The notes beneath the pieces were generated by a model. The model had not been told where the DNA came from. It saw nothing but the letters and a program-made list of their open reading frames with translations, and did no database searches. Shown piece after piece: positions 17,313-25,730 of a stretch of DNA of 64,000 nt; the stretch's first letter is position 1; each line of letters starts with the position of its first letter. The position numbers were made by a program, and so were the translations under genes. The stretch comes from an uncultured Parabacteroides sp. (GTDB lineage: Bacteria; Bacteroidota; Bacteroidia; Bacteroidales; Tannerellaceae): contig NZ_CABUOD010000016.1 of NCBI RefSeq assembly GCF_902493135.1, positions 39,903 through 103,902 on the forward strand. The letters are read 5' to 3'.

Positions 17313-17977
17313 AACGGTACGTAAACAACTTTTTTAGTTTTGAAAAATTCTTCTTTAAAATGGTCACTCAGGTTGAGGCTGACAGCTTGCTTGCGGAATG
17401 GCAATATTTCTTGCTGCAACTCTCCTCCCTTCAAACAAATCAAACCATTGGGAAGTGCATTTTGTTGTTCCTTTTTTATATTCTTACGAGCAATTTTTAC
17501 CAGATCGGCCAGCGGCATGACGGCGCGGCTCACGACAAAGTCGAACATTTGTTTTTCCTCTTCGGCGCGGCAATGGCGGAAAGTGACGTTTTTCAGGCCG
17601 ATCGCTTCGGCGACAGCTTGTCCGACTTTGATCTTTTTCCCGATGCTGTCTACCAAATGAAACTGTACTTCCGGAAGCAGGATCGCAAGTGGTATGCCGG
17701 GAAAACCTCCTCCCGTACCGATATCCATAACTGTCGATCCTTCTTTGAATTTCATCATTTTCAAAATGCCGAGCGAATGAAGCACGTGGTGCAGGTACAG
17801 GTTCTCTATATCTTTGCGTGAAATTACATTGATCTTGGAATTCCAGTCTGAATATAAGTCAAACAAGGCATCTATCTGTACCTTTTGCGCATCGGTCAGC
17901 GTTGGAAAGTAAGACTTTAGAATTGTCAATTGACAATTGACAATTGACAATTGGGGGAGTGTTGTATTGTCGTTCAT
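17309..17977 (-). CDS. rsmG: 16S rRNA (guanine(527)-N(7))-methyltransferase
   Basis: RsmG methylates G527 of 16S rRNA. It has 222 residues with the SAM-binding motif VMDIGTGGGFPGIPLAI, an acidic LVDSIGKKIKV strand and the expected NVISRKDIENLYLHHVLHSL. The N-terminus is odd: the first 20 residues (MNDNTTLPQLSIVNCQLTIL) are largely encoded by a 7-bp tandem repeat at 17921-17954, and the conserved protein begins at about KSYFPTL. No other in-frame ATG lies between, so either the repeat is translated or a rare start codon is used. The gene follows a DUF3298 lipoprotein gene by 30 bp and overlaps the MBL-fold gene. Confidence 0.95.
   Translation of the reverse strand: MNDNTTLPQLSIVNCQLTILKSYFPTLTDAQKVQIDALFDLYSDWNSKINVISRKDIENLYLHHVLHSLGILKMMKFKEGSTVMDIGTGGGFPGIPLAILLPEVQFHLVDSIGKKIKVGQAVAEAIGLKNVTFRHCRAEEEKQMFDFVVSRAVMPLADLVKIARKNIKKEQQNALPNGLICLKGGELQQEILPFRKQAVSLNLSDHFKEEFFKTKKVVYVPL
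17921..17954. repeat. 7-bp tandem repeat inside the rsmG 5' end
   Basis: The unit TGACAAT is repeated about four times, giving a palindromic CAATTG-rich stretch. On the coding strand it reads CAATTGT units, translated as QLSIVNCQL. Related CAATTGACAAT-type sequence occurs again near 16665 and 18018. Confidence 0.75.
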
Positions 17978-18007
17978 TTATGAATTATATTTATTTCCTT
18001 TGAATGG

Positions 18008-18871
18008 TTAATTGCCCATTGTCAATTGATATATCGGACTGTCTTTCTTCAATAGATATTGGATTTCCGTGTAGGGTAAGAACACGTTTGTTTCTCTTAC
18101 CACGTAAGCGGCGATCTCATATTCGTTAAAGGTATATGTGATGCCGTCTCCGTCAACCAGGAAATTACCGTTCGGAAAGATCTCTTCGACACTGAAGAAG
18201 CCGATGTTTTCCAGGTCTTTCGCATTCTCCACCTTGTTCTGTTTGGCAATATGGTCGATCAATATCTGTGCGAGGCTGTCCTGGAAGTTCTCGATGAAAA
18301 TATCTTCTTCCGTGATGGCGTTGCCTGTTTTCAGGTTGATTACATGGTTGTTGTAGGCATGCGAACCGTGTGCGCCGCCTGTATAATTTTCGAAACTTAC
18401 GGTATAGCTCAGGATGTCATTCTGGTTGTAGACGATTTCATCCGACGACATTTCGAAATAAGAGAACCAGGCTCCGACCGGCAGATCGTCTTTCTTTTCC
18501 AAATCCGCCTTGAAATCGGCTTCCAGCTCTTTATAGTTGTTCAGATAATCTTCCGTGTATTTGGCGGCCGCCTCTTCCGGGGTCAGGCCTTCGTAATTCT
18601 CGCCGAAGTAGGAAAGGACGAAGTCATTTTGTATCTTTTTCAGAATTTCTTTATTGGAAAATTGGGCTGGATAGGTGAAGTTCAATTGCAGGTTGCAATT
18701 GGGATTATCGGGATTATCCAGCAGATGATAGGTCCTATCCACCCGGATAGAATCGAATTTGATATCATTATCGGCCGTCCGTTTTTTGTTGGTATTGCAA
18801 CCGGTTATGATCATTGCTAAAAAGAAAAGCGCTATCAGGCTTTTACCAATTTGTGTACTCATCGGAATCAT
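18008..18871 (-). CDS. DUF3298 (RsiV-like) lipoprotein
   Basis: This is a predicted lipoprotein of 287 residues, with signal MSTQIGKSLIALFFLAMIITGC and lipobox ITGC, so it should be anchored to a membrane facing the periplasm or outside. The middle and C-terminal parts match the DUF4163/DUF3298 arrangement, with FEMSSDEIVYNQNDILSYTV, the conserved NYTGGAHGSHAYNNHVINLK region and FTFNEYEIAAYV-like sequence. In Gram-positives RsiV binds lysozyme, but a role in this organism is not known. It is the first gene of a probable rsmG-MBL-gcvP operon; a TACATTTG box lies 26 bp upstream. Start could be M1 or M4. Confidence 0.85.
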   Translation of the reverse strand: MIPMSTQIGKSLIALFFLAMIITGCNTNKKRTADNDIKFDSIRVDRTYHLLDNPDNPNCNLQLNFTYPAQFSNKEILKKIQNDFVLSYFGENYEGLTPEEAAAKYTEDYLNNYKELEADFKADLEKKDDLPVGAWFSYFEMSSDEIVYNQNDILSYTVSFENYTGGAHGSHAYNNHVINLKTGNAITEEDIFIENFQDSLAQILIDHIAKQNKVENAKDLENIGFFSVEEIFPNGNFLVDGDGITYTFNEYEIAAYVVRETNVFLPYTEIQYLLKKDSPIYQLTMGN

Positions 18872-18896
18872 AGATTTTAGATAATACTTTTAGATG

Positions 18897-18904
18897 CAAA
18901 TGTA
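18897..18904 (-). promoter_or_regulatory. -7 promoter box of the DUF3298-rsmG-gcvP operon
   Basis: The minus strand reads TACATTTG, a TAnnTTTG match, 26 bp before the lipoprotein start. The gap 18872-19307 (436 bp) also holds the promoter box for the next gene at 19271; I see no other structure or convincing gene in it. Confidence 0.55.
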
Positions 18905-19270
18905 AGCTATTATCTTGTAATAAACGAATGGCAGGTTTCTTTTTTCAACTTCGGCCACATCAAAATGATATGGGCAGGCCACTTTTTTGATACGTGATAA
19001 ACCCTGTTTTTCCCGTAAAAAAATACAATATTCCCCTCTAAAAACCAATAAATGAGTATGTCGTTGATATTTAGTTGATTGCTGAATTATGTGTTTCTTA
19101 AAAAATATTACCCGCAAGGGAAATTTGAGATAAACGGGGTAGAAAAACAAAATATATGCCATGCTGTTTCGATTCGGACCAATGGGTTTGCATACGTTTA
19201 TGACAATAAGGTCTGAAAAGACAATCAGTTCATATATGACTGTTGCAAGGAGATTTATGGGAAAAAGATG

Positions 19271-19278
19271 TATATTTG
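19271..19278 (+). promoter_or_regulatory. -7 promoter box of the BF3164-like gene
   Basis: TATATTTG fits the -7 consensus and lies 29 bp before the ATG at 19308, supporting that start over an upstream in-frame ATG at 19161. Confidence 0.55.
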
Positions 19279-19307
19279 TGACGGATCAACAATTAAAGTT
19301 CAATGTT

Positions 19308-20309
19308 ATGAAAAAAATCGGCTTCCTTTCTTTCCTTGTAGCGGTTTGCGCCGTTTTGTTTGCCTCTTGTTCCCAGCCGGCGCATGAAGTGGTGTATAAA
19401 GATGCAGCAGTTACAGTTGTTTATGATGACATCACCACGGATCTTCCTGGCGAAATATTTGTCTCGGACAACTATTTGATCTGGACGGATCCCTTCGGGG
19501 AAGAAGAACAAGCGCATATAATCGATAAAAAGAGTTATAAAGAGGTAGGCAAATGTGTCCGGCGCGGGCAAGGCCCCGGAGAGTTTTCGATGGCTACCTA
19601 CTGTGTGGCTGACAACGACCTGCTTTTGGTCGGCGATATCAGCAAGAACCGGCTGCATACTTATTCGATGGATAACTTGAAATCGGGCCGTCCGGCTTTA
19701 CTCAAGCAAGAAGAAAAAGAGACTGCGAGAAAAATGCCGCTGATCGCCGTCACGCCTGACGACTTGCTCGCTTTCGATCCGATGAAAGAACAGTCGTTTC
19801 TTTATAAAGGAAAATATTTCGGCAAACCGCTGTTTGAGGGAGAAATAGAGAATCTGTTCGATGTAGCGCAGGGGACTTTGGCTTATCATCCGGATAAAGG
19901 ATTGTTGCTTTACGCTCCGTTCTACATTAATTATATGGCGGCTTATCAAAAGAAAGGGGACACCTTTGAACTTTTATGGGAAAAAAGGGGAGAACAAACT
20001 TACCGGCAAACCGGAAATCAGATCAAACCGGATGCGACAAAAATGAACATGGTTCAAGTCCTATGGACAAAAGATTATATCGTCACGCTGCAACGGGACT
20101 ATAAAACGGACCCGATTGACGAGTCGACTGTCGGCCGTGACGAAACGAAGCTTCCGAAAACCATCTTCGTATATGATTACGAAGGAAATCTCCTGCAAAT
20201 ACAGGATTTAAAGATGCCTACGCTTCGAATCGGCGCAACGCCGGGCGCAAACGACGTCTATGCCATTGTCGTAAATCCGGAATTCTGCTTGGCGAAGATT
20301 GAGTTGTAA
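19308..20309 (+). CDS. BF3164-family propeller lipoprotein
   Basis: This is a predicted surface or periplasmic lipoprotein of 333 residues. ATG 19308 begins MKKIGFLSFLVAVCAVLFASCSQ with a clear lipobox (FASC). An upstream ATG at 19161 would add 49 residues without a signal and is rejected. The body shows spaced beta-strand blades and GQGPGEF, a hallmark of the TolB-like six-bladed propeller (BF3164) lipoproteins found in Bacteroidetes. The function of the family is unknown. It is a single gene followed by a strong hairpin at 20335-20370. Confidence 0.82.
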   Translation: MKKIGFLSFLVAVCAVLFASCSQPAHEVVYKDAAVTVVYDDITTDLPGEIFVSDNYLIWTDPFGEEEQAHIIDKKSYKEVGKCVRRGQGPGEFSMATYCVADNDLLLVGDISKNRLHTYSMDNLKSGRPALLKQEEKETARKMPLIAVTPDDLLAFDPMKEQSFLYKGKYFGKPLFEGEIENLFDVAQGTLAYHPDKGLLLYAPFYINYMAAYQKKGDTFELLWEKRGEQTYRQTGNQIKPDATKMNMVQVLWTKDYIVTLQRDYKTDPIDESTVGRDETKLPKTIFVYDYEGNLLQIQDLKMPTLRIGATPGANDVYAIVVNPEFCLAKIEL

Positions 20310-20334
20310 ATGTTTTAAACGAAAATAAACGCTA

Positions 20335-20370
20335 ATTAGGCAACCTTTTGAGAAAAAGGTTGCCTAATTC
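20335..20370. terminator. Terminator hairpin between BF3164-like gene and apbE
   Basis: AATTAGGCAACCTTTT (20335-20350) pairs with AAAAAGGTTGCCTAATT (20354-20370) to form an almost perfect stem of about 16 bp with a very small loop. The T-run on the plus strand is weak, but the stem is strong. Confidence 0.75.
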
Positions 20371-20372
20371 TA

Positions 20373-20402
20373 TTTGTGAAACGAACAAATCCCCTATATT
20401 TG
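20373..20402 (+). promoter_or_regulatory. Promoter of the apbE-Gfo/Idh-TM cassette
   Basis: TTTG (20373-20376), an 18-bp spacer and TATATTTG (20395-20402) give a textbook Bacteroidetes promoter, 3 bp downstream of the preceding terminator and 54 bp before the apbE ATG. Confidence 0.8.
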
Positions 20403-20455
20403 CAAAGTGTGTACGCACACCTCTTTTGTACCATGTAAAAAATAACAAATGGCTT

Positions 20456-21262
20456 ATGTCTTATTCTAACTATTATGCGGCTTCCGGGCTTTTCCACGGA
20501 TCCATGTCGTCGGTTATGGGAACGCAGTTCGACATCTTGATGGTCGGCAGCGATCCCCGTCTTCTTGGTACGGTTTGGGAAAAGATCGAATCGGAAGTGT
20601 GGCGGCTGGATAAGATGCTGAACCGGTTCGATCCGGAGAGCGAAGTCTCGTTTGTCAACCGGGAAGCCGGACATTATCCGGTGACGGTGGGGGAAGAACT
20701 TTGGGACATATTGCAGAACTGCAAGCGTTACAATGAGTTGACGGAAGGATATTTCGATATCACTTTGCAGGGGTTCGATCAGGTATTGCTGACGGAGGAA
20801 GATAAGAGCATTTTTTTCTTTTCCGAATCTTTGCACATTGATCTCGGCGGGTACGGGAAAGGATATGCGCTTGCTAAAATACGGGAACTGTTGGAAGAAA
20901 ACGGGGTCGGCAAGGCGCTTGTCAATTTCGGGAATAGTTCGGTTCTGGCGGTCGGTACGCATCCATGCGGCGAATATTGGCCGGTGGGCCTTGACAATCC
21001 GTTTACGAAAGAGCGGATTGCCGATTTGAAGTTGTGTGACAGTTCGTTGTCGACATCGGGAAATATGCCTTCCCATCCGCGCCACATCGTGAACCCGCAT
21101 ACGGGAACATTTGTGGATGATAAGAAAATGGTGTCGGTGGTGGCGAAAGATCCGGTAGTGGCGGAGATTCTGACGACGGCCTTTATGATTGCCGACGATG
21201 AGCGTATTCCGCTAATCGCATCTCAATTTGATATTTATGAAAAACATGTATATAAGTTATGA
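20456..21262 (+). CDS. FAD:protein FMN transferase (ApbE-like), no signal peptide
   Basis: ApbE proteins transfer FMN from FAD onto a threonine of partner flavoproteins. This one has 268 residues from ATG 20456 (MSYSNYYAASGLFHGSMSSV) and no signal peptide or lipobox, unlike the classical periplasmic form. Conserved parts are RFDPESEVSFVN (57-68), IDLGGYGKGYA (128-138), VNFGNSSVLAVG, the metal-site segment LSTSGN (198-203) and HIVNPHTG (210-217). Its end overlaps the Gfo/Idh/MocA gene by 4 bp, so the two are translationally coupled. A cytoplasmic ApbE would have to flavinylate its partner before export; that the neighbour is a partner is inference only. Confidence 0.88.
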   Translation: MSYSNYYAASGLFHGSMSSVMGTQFDILMVGSDPRLLGTVWEKIESEVWRLDKMLNRFDPESEVSFVNREAGHYPVTVGEELWDILQNCKRYNELTEGYFDITLQGFDQVLLTEEDKSIFFFSESLHIDLGGYGKGYALAKIRELLEENGVGKALVNFGNSSVLAVGTHPCGEYWPVGLDNPFTKERIADLKLCDSSLSTSGNMPSHPRHIVNPHTGTFVDDKKMVSVVAKDPVVAEILTTAFMIADDERIPLIASQFDIYEKHVYKL

Positions 21263-22581
21263 AAAATGAAGAGAATTCAGTCAATTTAAGCCGGCGGGAC
21301 TTCTTCAAGGAGATGGGGATGATCGGTGGAGGCGGTGCGCTGCTTTCCGCGTTTCCCTGGTTGCAGTCCTGTAGTGCTGACGATAAGGCGCAGATCGCCA
21401 AGGAGAAAGTGCGGATCGGATTTATCGGTACAGGTTCACGCGGACAGTACCATCTGAATAACCTGAAGACAATCCCGTGTGCCGATGTGGTTGCCTTGTG
21501 TGATAATTATCCTCCCCACCTGAAAGAGGCTTCGGCGCTCTATCCGAAAGCCAAGACGTATGACGATTACCGGAAACTTCTGGAAGATAAAGAGGTGCAG
21601 GCTGTCATGATCGCGACTCCGCTGTATGAACATGCACATATCACAATTGACGCTTTGCATGCGGGCAAGCATACGTTCTGCGAGAAATCGATGGCGATGA
21701 CCTGTCCGGATTGCCTGGATATGTACAATGTATTCAAAGAATCCGGTAAAGTGATGTTTATCGGCCAGCAGCGCTTATATGACCCCAAATATATAAAGGC
21801 GATGGAAATGATCCATGCCGGCTTGTTGGGCGAGATCGGCTCGATACGGGCGTACTGGTTCCGTAATAACGACTGGCGCCGTCCCGTTCCTTCTCCCGAT
21901 TTGGAGCGTAAGATCAACTGGCGTTTATATAAGGAATATTCATGCGGCTTGGTAACAGAGCTGGCTACCCATCAGCTGCAGGTCGGAAACTGGGCGTTGA
22001 AGATGCTTCCCGAAAAGGTGGCCGGGATGGGAGATATCGTCTATTGGAAAGATGGCCGTGATGTGTATGACAGTATAAACTTGGTCTATCATTATCCGAA
22101 CGGCGTGAAGATGACCTACGAGTCCATGATTGCCAATAAGTTCTATGGCCTTGAAGAGGAAATTCTGGGAAGCAAGGGGACTATGGAGCCGGAAAAGGGA
22201 AAATATTATTTTGAGGATGTCGAACCCGCTCCCGGTATCATGCAGTTGATCAACCAGATCGAACATAATATTTTCGATAATGTTTCCTTCGCCGGCCCGA
22301 GCTGGGTGCCTGAAACGGCATCGGTAAACAAGGGACATCTGATCATGGATAAAGTGACAAGTATCAGCGGACAATCCTCGGTCGGGGCGGCCGGAGACGG
22401 CTCTGTCGAACTGGTCACAGCTTTCTGTGAAGCTGCTATTACCGGCAGACCGGTTCCCAATCTGGTAGAAGAGGCTTATTATTCTTCTGTCTTGGGCTTG
22501 TTAGGCTTGCAGGCGATTGAGGAGGAACGGGTGATTACTTTCCCGGATGAATATAAAATACCGTATCTAAATTTCGCATGA
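21259..22581 (+). CDS. Tat-exported Gfo/Idh/MocA family oxidoreductase
   Basis: This is an NAD(P)-binding sugar oxidoreductase-type protein of 440 residues. A twin-arginine signal, SRRDFF (11-16) then MIGGGGALLSAFPW, indicates folded export; a cysteine at 38 (LQSC) could make it a lipoprotein. The Rossmann motif GFIGTGSRG is at 54-62 and the usual EKP is here EKS (142-144) in CEKSMAMT. The C-terminal half is the alpha/beta substrate domain. The GH109 glycosidases belong to the same superfamily, so it could act as a redox glycosidase. It overlaps apbE and the following small membrane protein by 4 bp each. The substrate is unknown. Confidence 0.88.
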   Translation: MKNEENSVNLSRRDFFKEMGMIGGGGALLSAFPWLQSCSADDKAQIAKEKVRIGFIGTGSRGQYHLNNLKTIPCADVVALCDNYPPHLKEASALYPKAKTYDDYRKLLEDKEVQAVMIATPLYEHAHITIDALHAGKHTFCEKSMAMTCPDCLDMYNVFKESGKVMFIGQQRLYDPKYIKAMEMIHAGLLGEIGSIRAYWFRNNDWRRPVPSPDLERKINWRLYKEYSCGLVTELATHQLQVGNWALKMLPEKVAGMGDIVYWKDGRDVYDSINLVYHYPNGVKMTYESMIANKFYGLEEEILGSKGTMEPEKGKYYFEDVEPAPGIMQLINQIEHNIFDNVSFAGPSWVPETASVNKGHLIMDKVTSISGQSSVGAAGDGSVELVTAFCEAAITGRPVPNLVEEAYYSSVLGLLGLQAIEEERVITFPDEYKIPYLNFA

Positions 22582-22814
22582 TTATGAAAGACATCGTATT
22601 ATCTGTAAAGAGACAAAAAACGGAAATTAAGATATTCTGTGTCTGTATCGCACTCGCCTATCTGATGAACATTATTTCTATCATCACATACGGAACAAGC
22701 TGGTCCGAACTTTGGACACAATCGCTGTGGATGCTGCTCATCACGTGTGGCTTTTACGGGTTGTCGGTCGTACTTCGCCTGCTGTATTACGGAGTACGGC
22801 AGTTAAGAAAATGA
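22578..22814 (+). CDS. Small two-TM membrane protein
   Basis: This 78-residue protein is not from a family I recognise. Two hydrophobic segments (about 19-37, FCVCIALAYLMNIISIITY, and about 49-69, SLWMLLITCGFYGLSVVLRL) are flanked by basic ends (KRQKTEIK and RQLRK), suggesting a hairpin with both ends inside. Its ATG overlaps the preceding stop codon (a second ATG lies at 22584), so translation is coupled to the oxidoreductase. A terminator follows at 22857. The tight coupling suggests a role with the oxidoreductase, for example as a membrane anchor, but this is inference. Confidence 0.75.
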   Translation: MIMKDIVLSVKRQKTEIKIFCVCIALAYLMNIISIITYGTSWSELWTQSLWMLLITCGFYGLSVVLRLLYYGVRQLRK

Positions 22815-22856
22815 TCTTGCTTTTCTTTTGGAAGAGAAGCAGCTGAAAGAGTAAGG

Positions 22857-22904
22857 TCGTTCTATCACTTTTCCATCGGGAGGAAGTGGTAGAACGATTT
22901 TTAT
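22857..22904 (+). terminator. Rho-independent terminator of the apbE cassette
   Basis: TCGTTCTATCACTT (22857-22870) pairs with AAGTGGTAGAACGA (22884-22897), allowing one wobble, and is followed by a T-run. It isolates the cassette from the downstream DUF1680 gene. Confidence 0.85.
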
Positions 22905-22976
22905 ATGTTTTTGATTGATCCCTTATCGTTTTTTCCTGCCTGAGTCCTTTCCTTTGCCCCAATAAATCTGATAAAA

Positions 22977-24992
22977 ATGAAAAAGACGATTTTACTATTC
23001 TCAATTCTGTTGGCGTCGTGTGCTGGTAAGCAGACGCAAGAGATCAGGACGATGGAACGTTTGTCCACTGAATCTCGCAATGACTACTATGTAAGCAACC
23101 GGACCCCGTTGCAACCGGGGCAATTCATCAAACTGCCTGCCGGAAGCATAGAACCGGAAGGCTGGATCAGGCGGCAGATCGAATTGCAGAAGGACGGACT
23201 TTGCGGCCATTTGGGGGAGATCAGCGCTTGGTTGCAAAAGGGAAACAATGCTTGGCTGAAGAACGGAGGCGAATGGGGCTGGGAAGAAGTGCCCTACTGG
23301 CTGCGTGGTTATGGCAATATGGCGTACGCCTTGAAGGATGAGGCGTTGTTGAAGGAAACGAAATTCTGGATAGAGGCCATTCTGTCGAGCCAGCGGGCGG
23401 ATGGTAATTTCGGCCCGATGCATCTGAATAACGGCAAGCAGGATTTCTGGCCGAACATGATCGTCCTCTGGATCATGCAATCCTATCATGAATTTACGAA
23501 CGACAACCGGGTGATCGACTTCATGACCCGTTATTGCCATTATCTGCAAACGGTTCCCGACGATGCTTTCCTGTCGAGTTATTGGGAGAATAGCCGCGGG
23601 GGAGATAACCTTTGGAGCGTGGTCTGGCTGTATAACCGTACGGGCGACGAGTCTCTTCTTCCGTTGGCTGAAAAGATTCACCGCAATACGGCGGACTGGA
23701 CAAAATCGACCCAGCTTCCGAACTGGCACAATGTGAATGTCGCCCAGTGCTTCCGCGAACCTGCCACCTATTATCTGTTTACGAAAGATTCGGCCATGCT
23801 GGCTGCCAGCTATAATGTCCAGAGTCTGATACGCCGTGCTTTCGGGCAGGTGCCCGGCGGAATGTTCGGGGCGGACGAGAATGCCCGTATCGGCTTCTTC
23901 GATCCCCGGCAGGGAACGGAGACTTGCGGTTTTGTGGAGCAGATGGCGTCTGACGAGATCATGCTACTGATCAGTGGCGATCCTTATTGGGCCGATCACC
24001 TCGAAGATGTCGCGTTCAACAGTTATCCGGCTTCTTTAATGCCTGACTATCGGGCACTTCGTTATCTGACTTGTCCGAATATGGCGATCAGCGATTCACG
24101 CAATCATCATCCGGGGTTGGATAATTCCGGTCCGTTCCTGGCGATGAACCCGTTCAGCAGCCGTTGTTGCCAGCATAATCATGGTTTCGGCTGGCCCTAT
24201 TATGTCGAGCATTTGGTATTGGCGACGCCGGACAACGGGGTGGCTGCCGTTTTATATAATTCTTGTAAGGCAAATGTAAAGGTGGGCGACGGAACGGAAA
24301 TCACCTTGCATGAACAGACGAATTATCCGTTTGAGGAGATGACACGTTTCACGGTCGGAACATCCGAGGCCGTATCTTTCCCCTTCTATCTCCGTATTCC
24401 GTCCTGGTGTAAAAACGCGTCCGTCCTGATTAACGGGAAACTGCAGCAAGCGACGCTCGTACCCGGAACATACGCTTGTATCGAACGAGAATGGAAAGAC
24501 GGCGATGAGGTTGTCCTGAACCTTCCGATGGAATATGCCGTTCGCCGGTGGCAGGCAAATAAGAACAGTGTCAGTGTCGATTACGGCCCGCTCACGCTCT
24601 CTTTGAAGATCGATGAAGAATATAAGCAGATGCCGAGCACCGAAACGGCTGTCTGGGACTCCAAATGGCAGGAAGGGGCAGATGCTTCGGCCTGGCCGAC
24701 ATTCGAGATCCTACCGAAGGCCCCGTGGAATTATGCCTTGAAAGTCCAGTCGCCCGTCACGCTGCAGCGCAAAAGCTGGCCGTCGGACAACAATCCTTTC
24801 ACGCTCTCTTCCGTCCCGATGGAGTTCAAGGCGCAGGGGCGTTTAGTCCCGGAATGGAAGATCGACGAATACGGCCTGTGCGGAGTTCTGCCCTATGAAA
24901 ACGCCCGCAAGTCCGACCGCCTGGATGAAATCACGCTGGTCCCGATGGGGGCTGCCCGGCTCAGGATTACGGCTTTCCCGGTAGCGGAATAA
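22977..24992 (+). CDS. DUF1680 / GH127-like glycosidase lipoprotein
   Basis: This is a 671-residue (alpha/alpha)6-barrel enzyme of the beta-L-arabinofuranosidase-like DUF1680 group. The signal ends in a lipobox (LLASC, cleavage at about C15), so it is probably surface- or periplasm-anchored. The barrel has LRGYGNMAYAL, QDFWPNMIVLWIMQSY and RGGDNLWSVVWLYN; ETCGFVEQM and CCQHNHGFGWP correspond to the glutamate/cysteine zinc-thiol site of GH127. A beta-sandwich tail ends with LVPMGAARLRITAFP. It is a paralog of the PUL1 enzyme at 29879, which has the same ending pattern. The exact activity cannot be assigned. Confidence 0.85.
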   Translation: MKKTILLFSILLASCAGKQTQEIRTMERLSTESRNDYYVSNRTPLQPGQFIKLPAGSIEPEGWIRRQIELQKDGLCGHLGEISAWLQKGNNAWLKNGGEWGWEEVPYWLRGYGNMAYALKDEALLKETKFWIEAILSSQRADGNFGPMHLNNGKQDFWPNMIVLWIMQSYHEFTNDNRVIDFMTRYCHYLQTVPDDAFLSSYWENSRGGDNLWSVVWLYNRTGDESLLPLAEKIHRNTADWTKSTQLPNWHNVNVAQCFREPATYYLFTKDSAMLAASYNVQSLIRRAFGQVPGGMFGADENARIGFFDPRQGTETCGFVEQMASDEIMLLISGDPYWADHLEDVAFNSYPASLMPDYRALRYLTCPNMAISDSRNHHPGLDNSGPFLAMNPFSSRCCQHNHGFGWPYYVEHLVLATPDNGVAAVLYNSCKANVKVGDGTEITLHEQTNYPFEEMTRFTVGTSEAVSFPFYLRIPSWCKNASVLINGKLQQATLVPGTYACIEREWKDGDEVVLNLPMEYAVRRWQANKNSVSVDYGPLTLSLKIDEEYKQMPSTETAVWDSKWQEGADASAWPTFEILPKAPWNYALKVQSPVTLQRKSWPSDNNPFTLSSVPMEFKAQGRLVPEWKIDEYGLCGVLPYENARKSDRLDEITLVPMGAARLRITAFPVAE

Positions 24993-25009
24993 ACATAGGG
25001 TGAAATGAT

Positions 25010-25044
25010 TTTGGACAAAGAAATAAAAAAACGTATCTTTGTCC
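25010..25044 (+). promoter_or_regulatory. Promoter with overlapping inverted repeat, toxin-antitoxin operon
   Basis: TATCTTTG (25034-25041) is a -7 box and TTTG at 25010-25013 a possible -33 element with a 20-bp spacer. GGACAAAG (25013-25020) and CTTTGTCC (25037-25044) form a perfect 8-bp inverted repeat overlapping both boxes. This is the layout expected for autorepression by the antitoxin complex. Confidence 0.6.
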
Positions 25045-25071
25045 GAAATCATAACTCATAAATCTCCCGAT

Positions 25072-25344
25072 ATGGCAACATTAGATATAGATGCACTTCG
25101 CATAGAACTCATGCGCGACATACTTGATACCGACGATCTGGAAGTATTGAGAACCGTTAAGCGTTCCCTGACCCATGCTCTTGCAAAAGTGAAGCAGCAA
25201 CAGGTAGTCCGGGAAGAAGAGGTGGAATATATCAGCAAACAGGAAATATTGAATGGCATTCGTGAAGGGCTGACTGAATTCTATCAGGCAAAGAAAGCGG
25301 GAAAGGAACAGAAAACATTGGAGGAAATTCTCAATGATTTATAA
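25072..25344 (+). CDS. Antitoxin component of a RelE-type TA pair
   Basis: This is a 90-residue acidic protein starting at ATG 25072 (MATLDIDALRIELMRDIL). An upstream frame extension to 25039 overlaps the promoter box and is rejected. No strong homeodomain or ribbon-helix-helix fold is obvious by eye; the middle is a charged, probably helical stretch (VEYISKQEILNGIREGL). It is called an antitoxin because its end overlaps the RelE-like toxin gene by 11 bp and an inverted repeat overlaps the promoter. The family itself is a common Bacteroidetes TA partner. Confidence 0.75.
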   Translation: MATLDIDALRIELMRDILDTDDLEVLRTVKRSLTHALAKVKQQQVVREEEVEYISKQEILNGIREGLTEFYQAKKAGKEQKTLEEILNDL

Positions 25345-25684
25345 GATAATTCCGGAGAATGCGTTTCTTCGCGAGATGAAACGTCTCGCAAAGAAGTATA
25401 AGTCATTGAAGCGGGATCTTGAAAAGTTAGCAGGAGAACTCCATGCCAACCCCCAAGCCGGCGTCAGCCTTGGCGGCGGTGTCCGCAAGGTACGTATGGC
25501 AATTGCCAGCAAGAACAAAGGCAAAAGCCACGGGGCCCGCGTAATTACCTTTACTTACTCCGTCGACGAAGAAACCGGAACCATCGTTTTGCTGTATATG
25601 TACGATAAAGAAGAGCGCGAAAACATATCGGCAGCCGAAATCACCCGTCTCCTTGAACAAGTGAAGACAGAAAACGGCCTTTGA
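25334..25684 (+). CDS. RelE/ParE-superfamily toxin
   Basis: This is a 116-residue basic protein, the likely toxin of the pair. The fold fits RelE-type ribosome-dependent mRNA interferases: a helix-rich basic N-terminus (FLREMKRLAKKYKSLKRDLEKLA), a turn, strands with VRKVRMAIASKNKGKSHGARVITF and a final VLLYMYDKEERENIS strand-helix, the usual RelE C-terminal feature. It overlaps the antitoxin gene by 11 bp. It is convergent with the regulator gene, 46 bp away. Whether it cleaves mRNA or acts like ParE on gyrase is not decided by the sequence. Confidence 0.85.
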   Translation: MIYKIIPENAFLREMKRLAKKYKSLKRDLEKLAGELHANPQAGVSLGGGVRKVRMAIASKNKGKSHGARVITFTYSVDEETGTIVLLYMYDKEERENISAAEITRLLEQVKTENGL

Positions 25685-25730
25685 TCTTGTCGGTCTGACT
25701 ACAATTTTTATCCCTGCAATATATTCAGTA

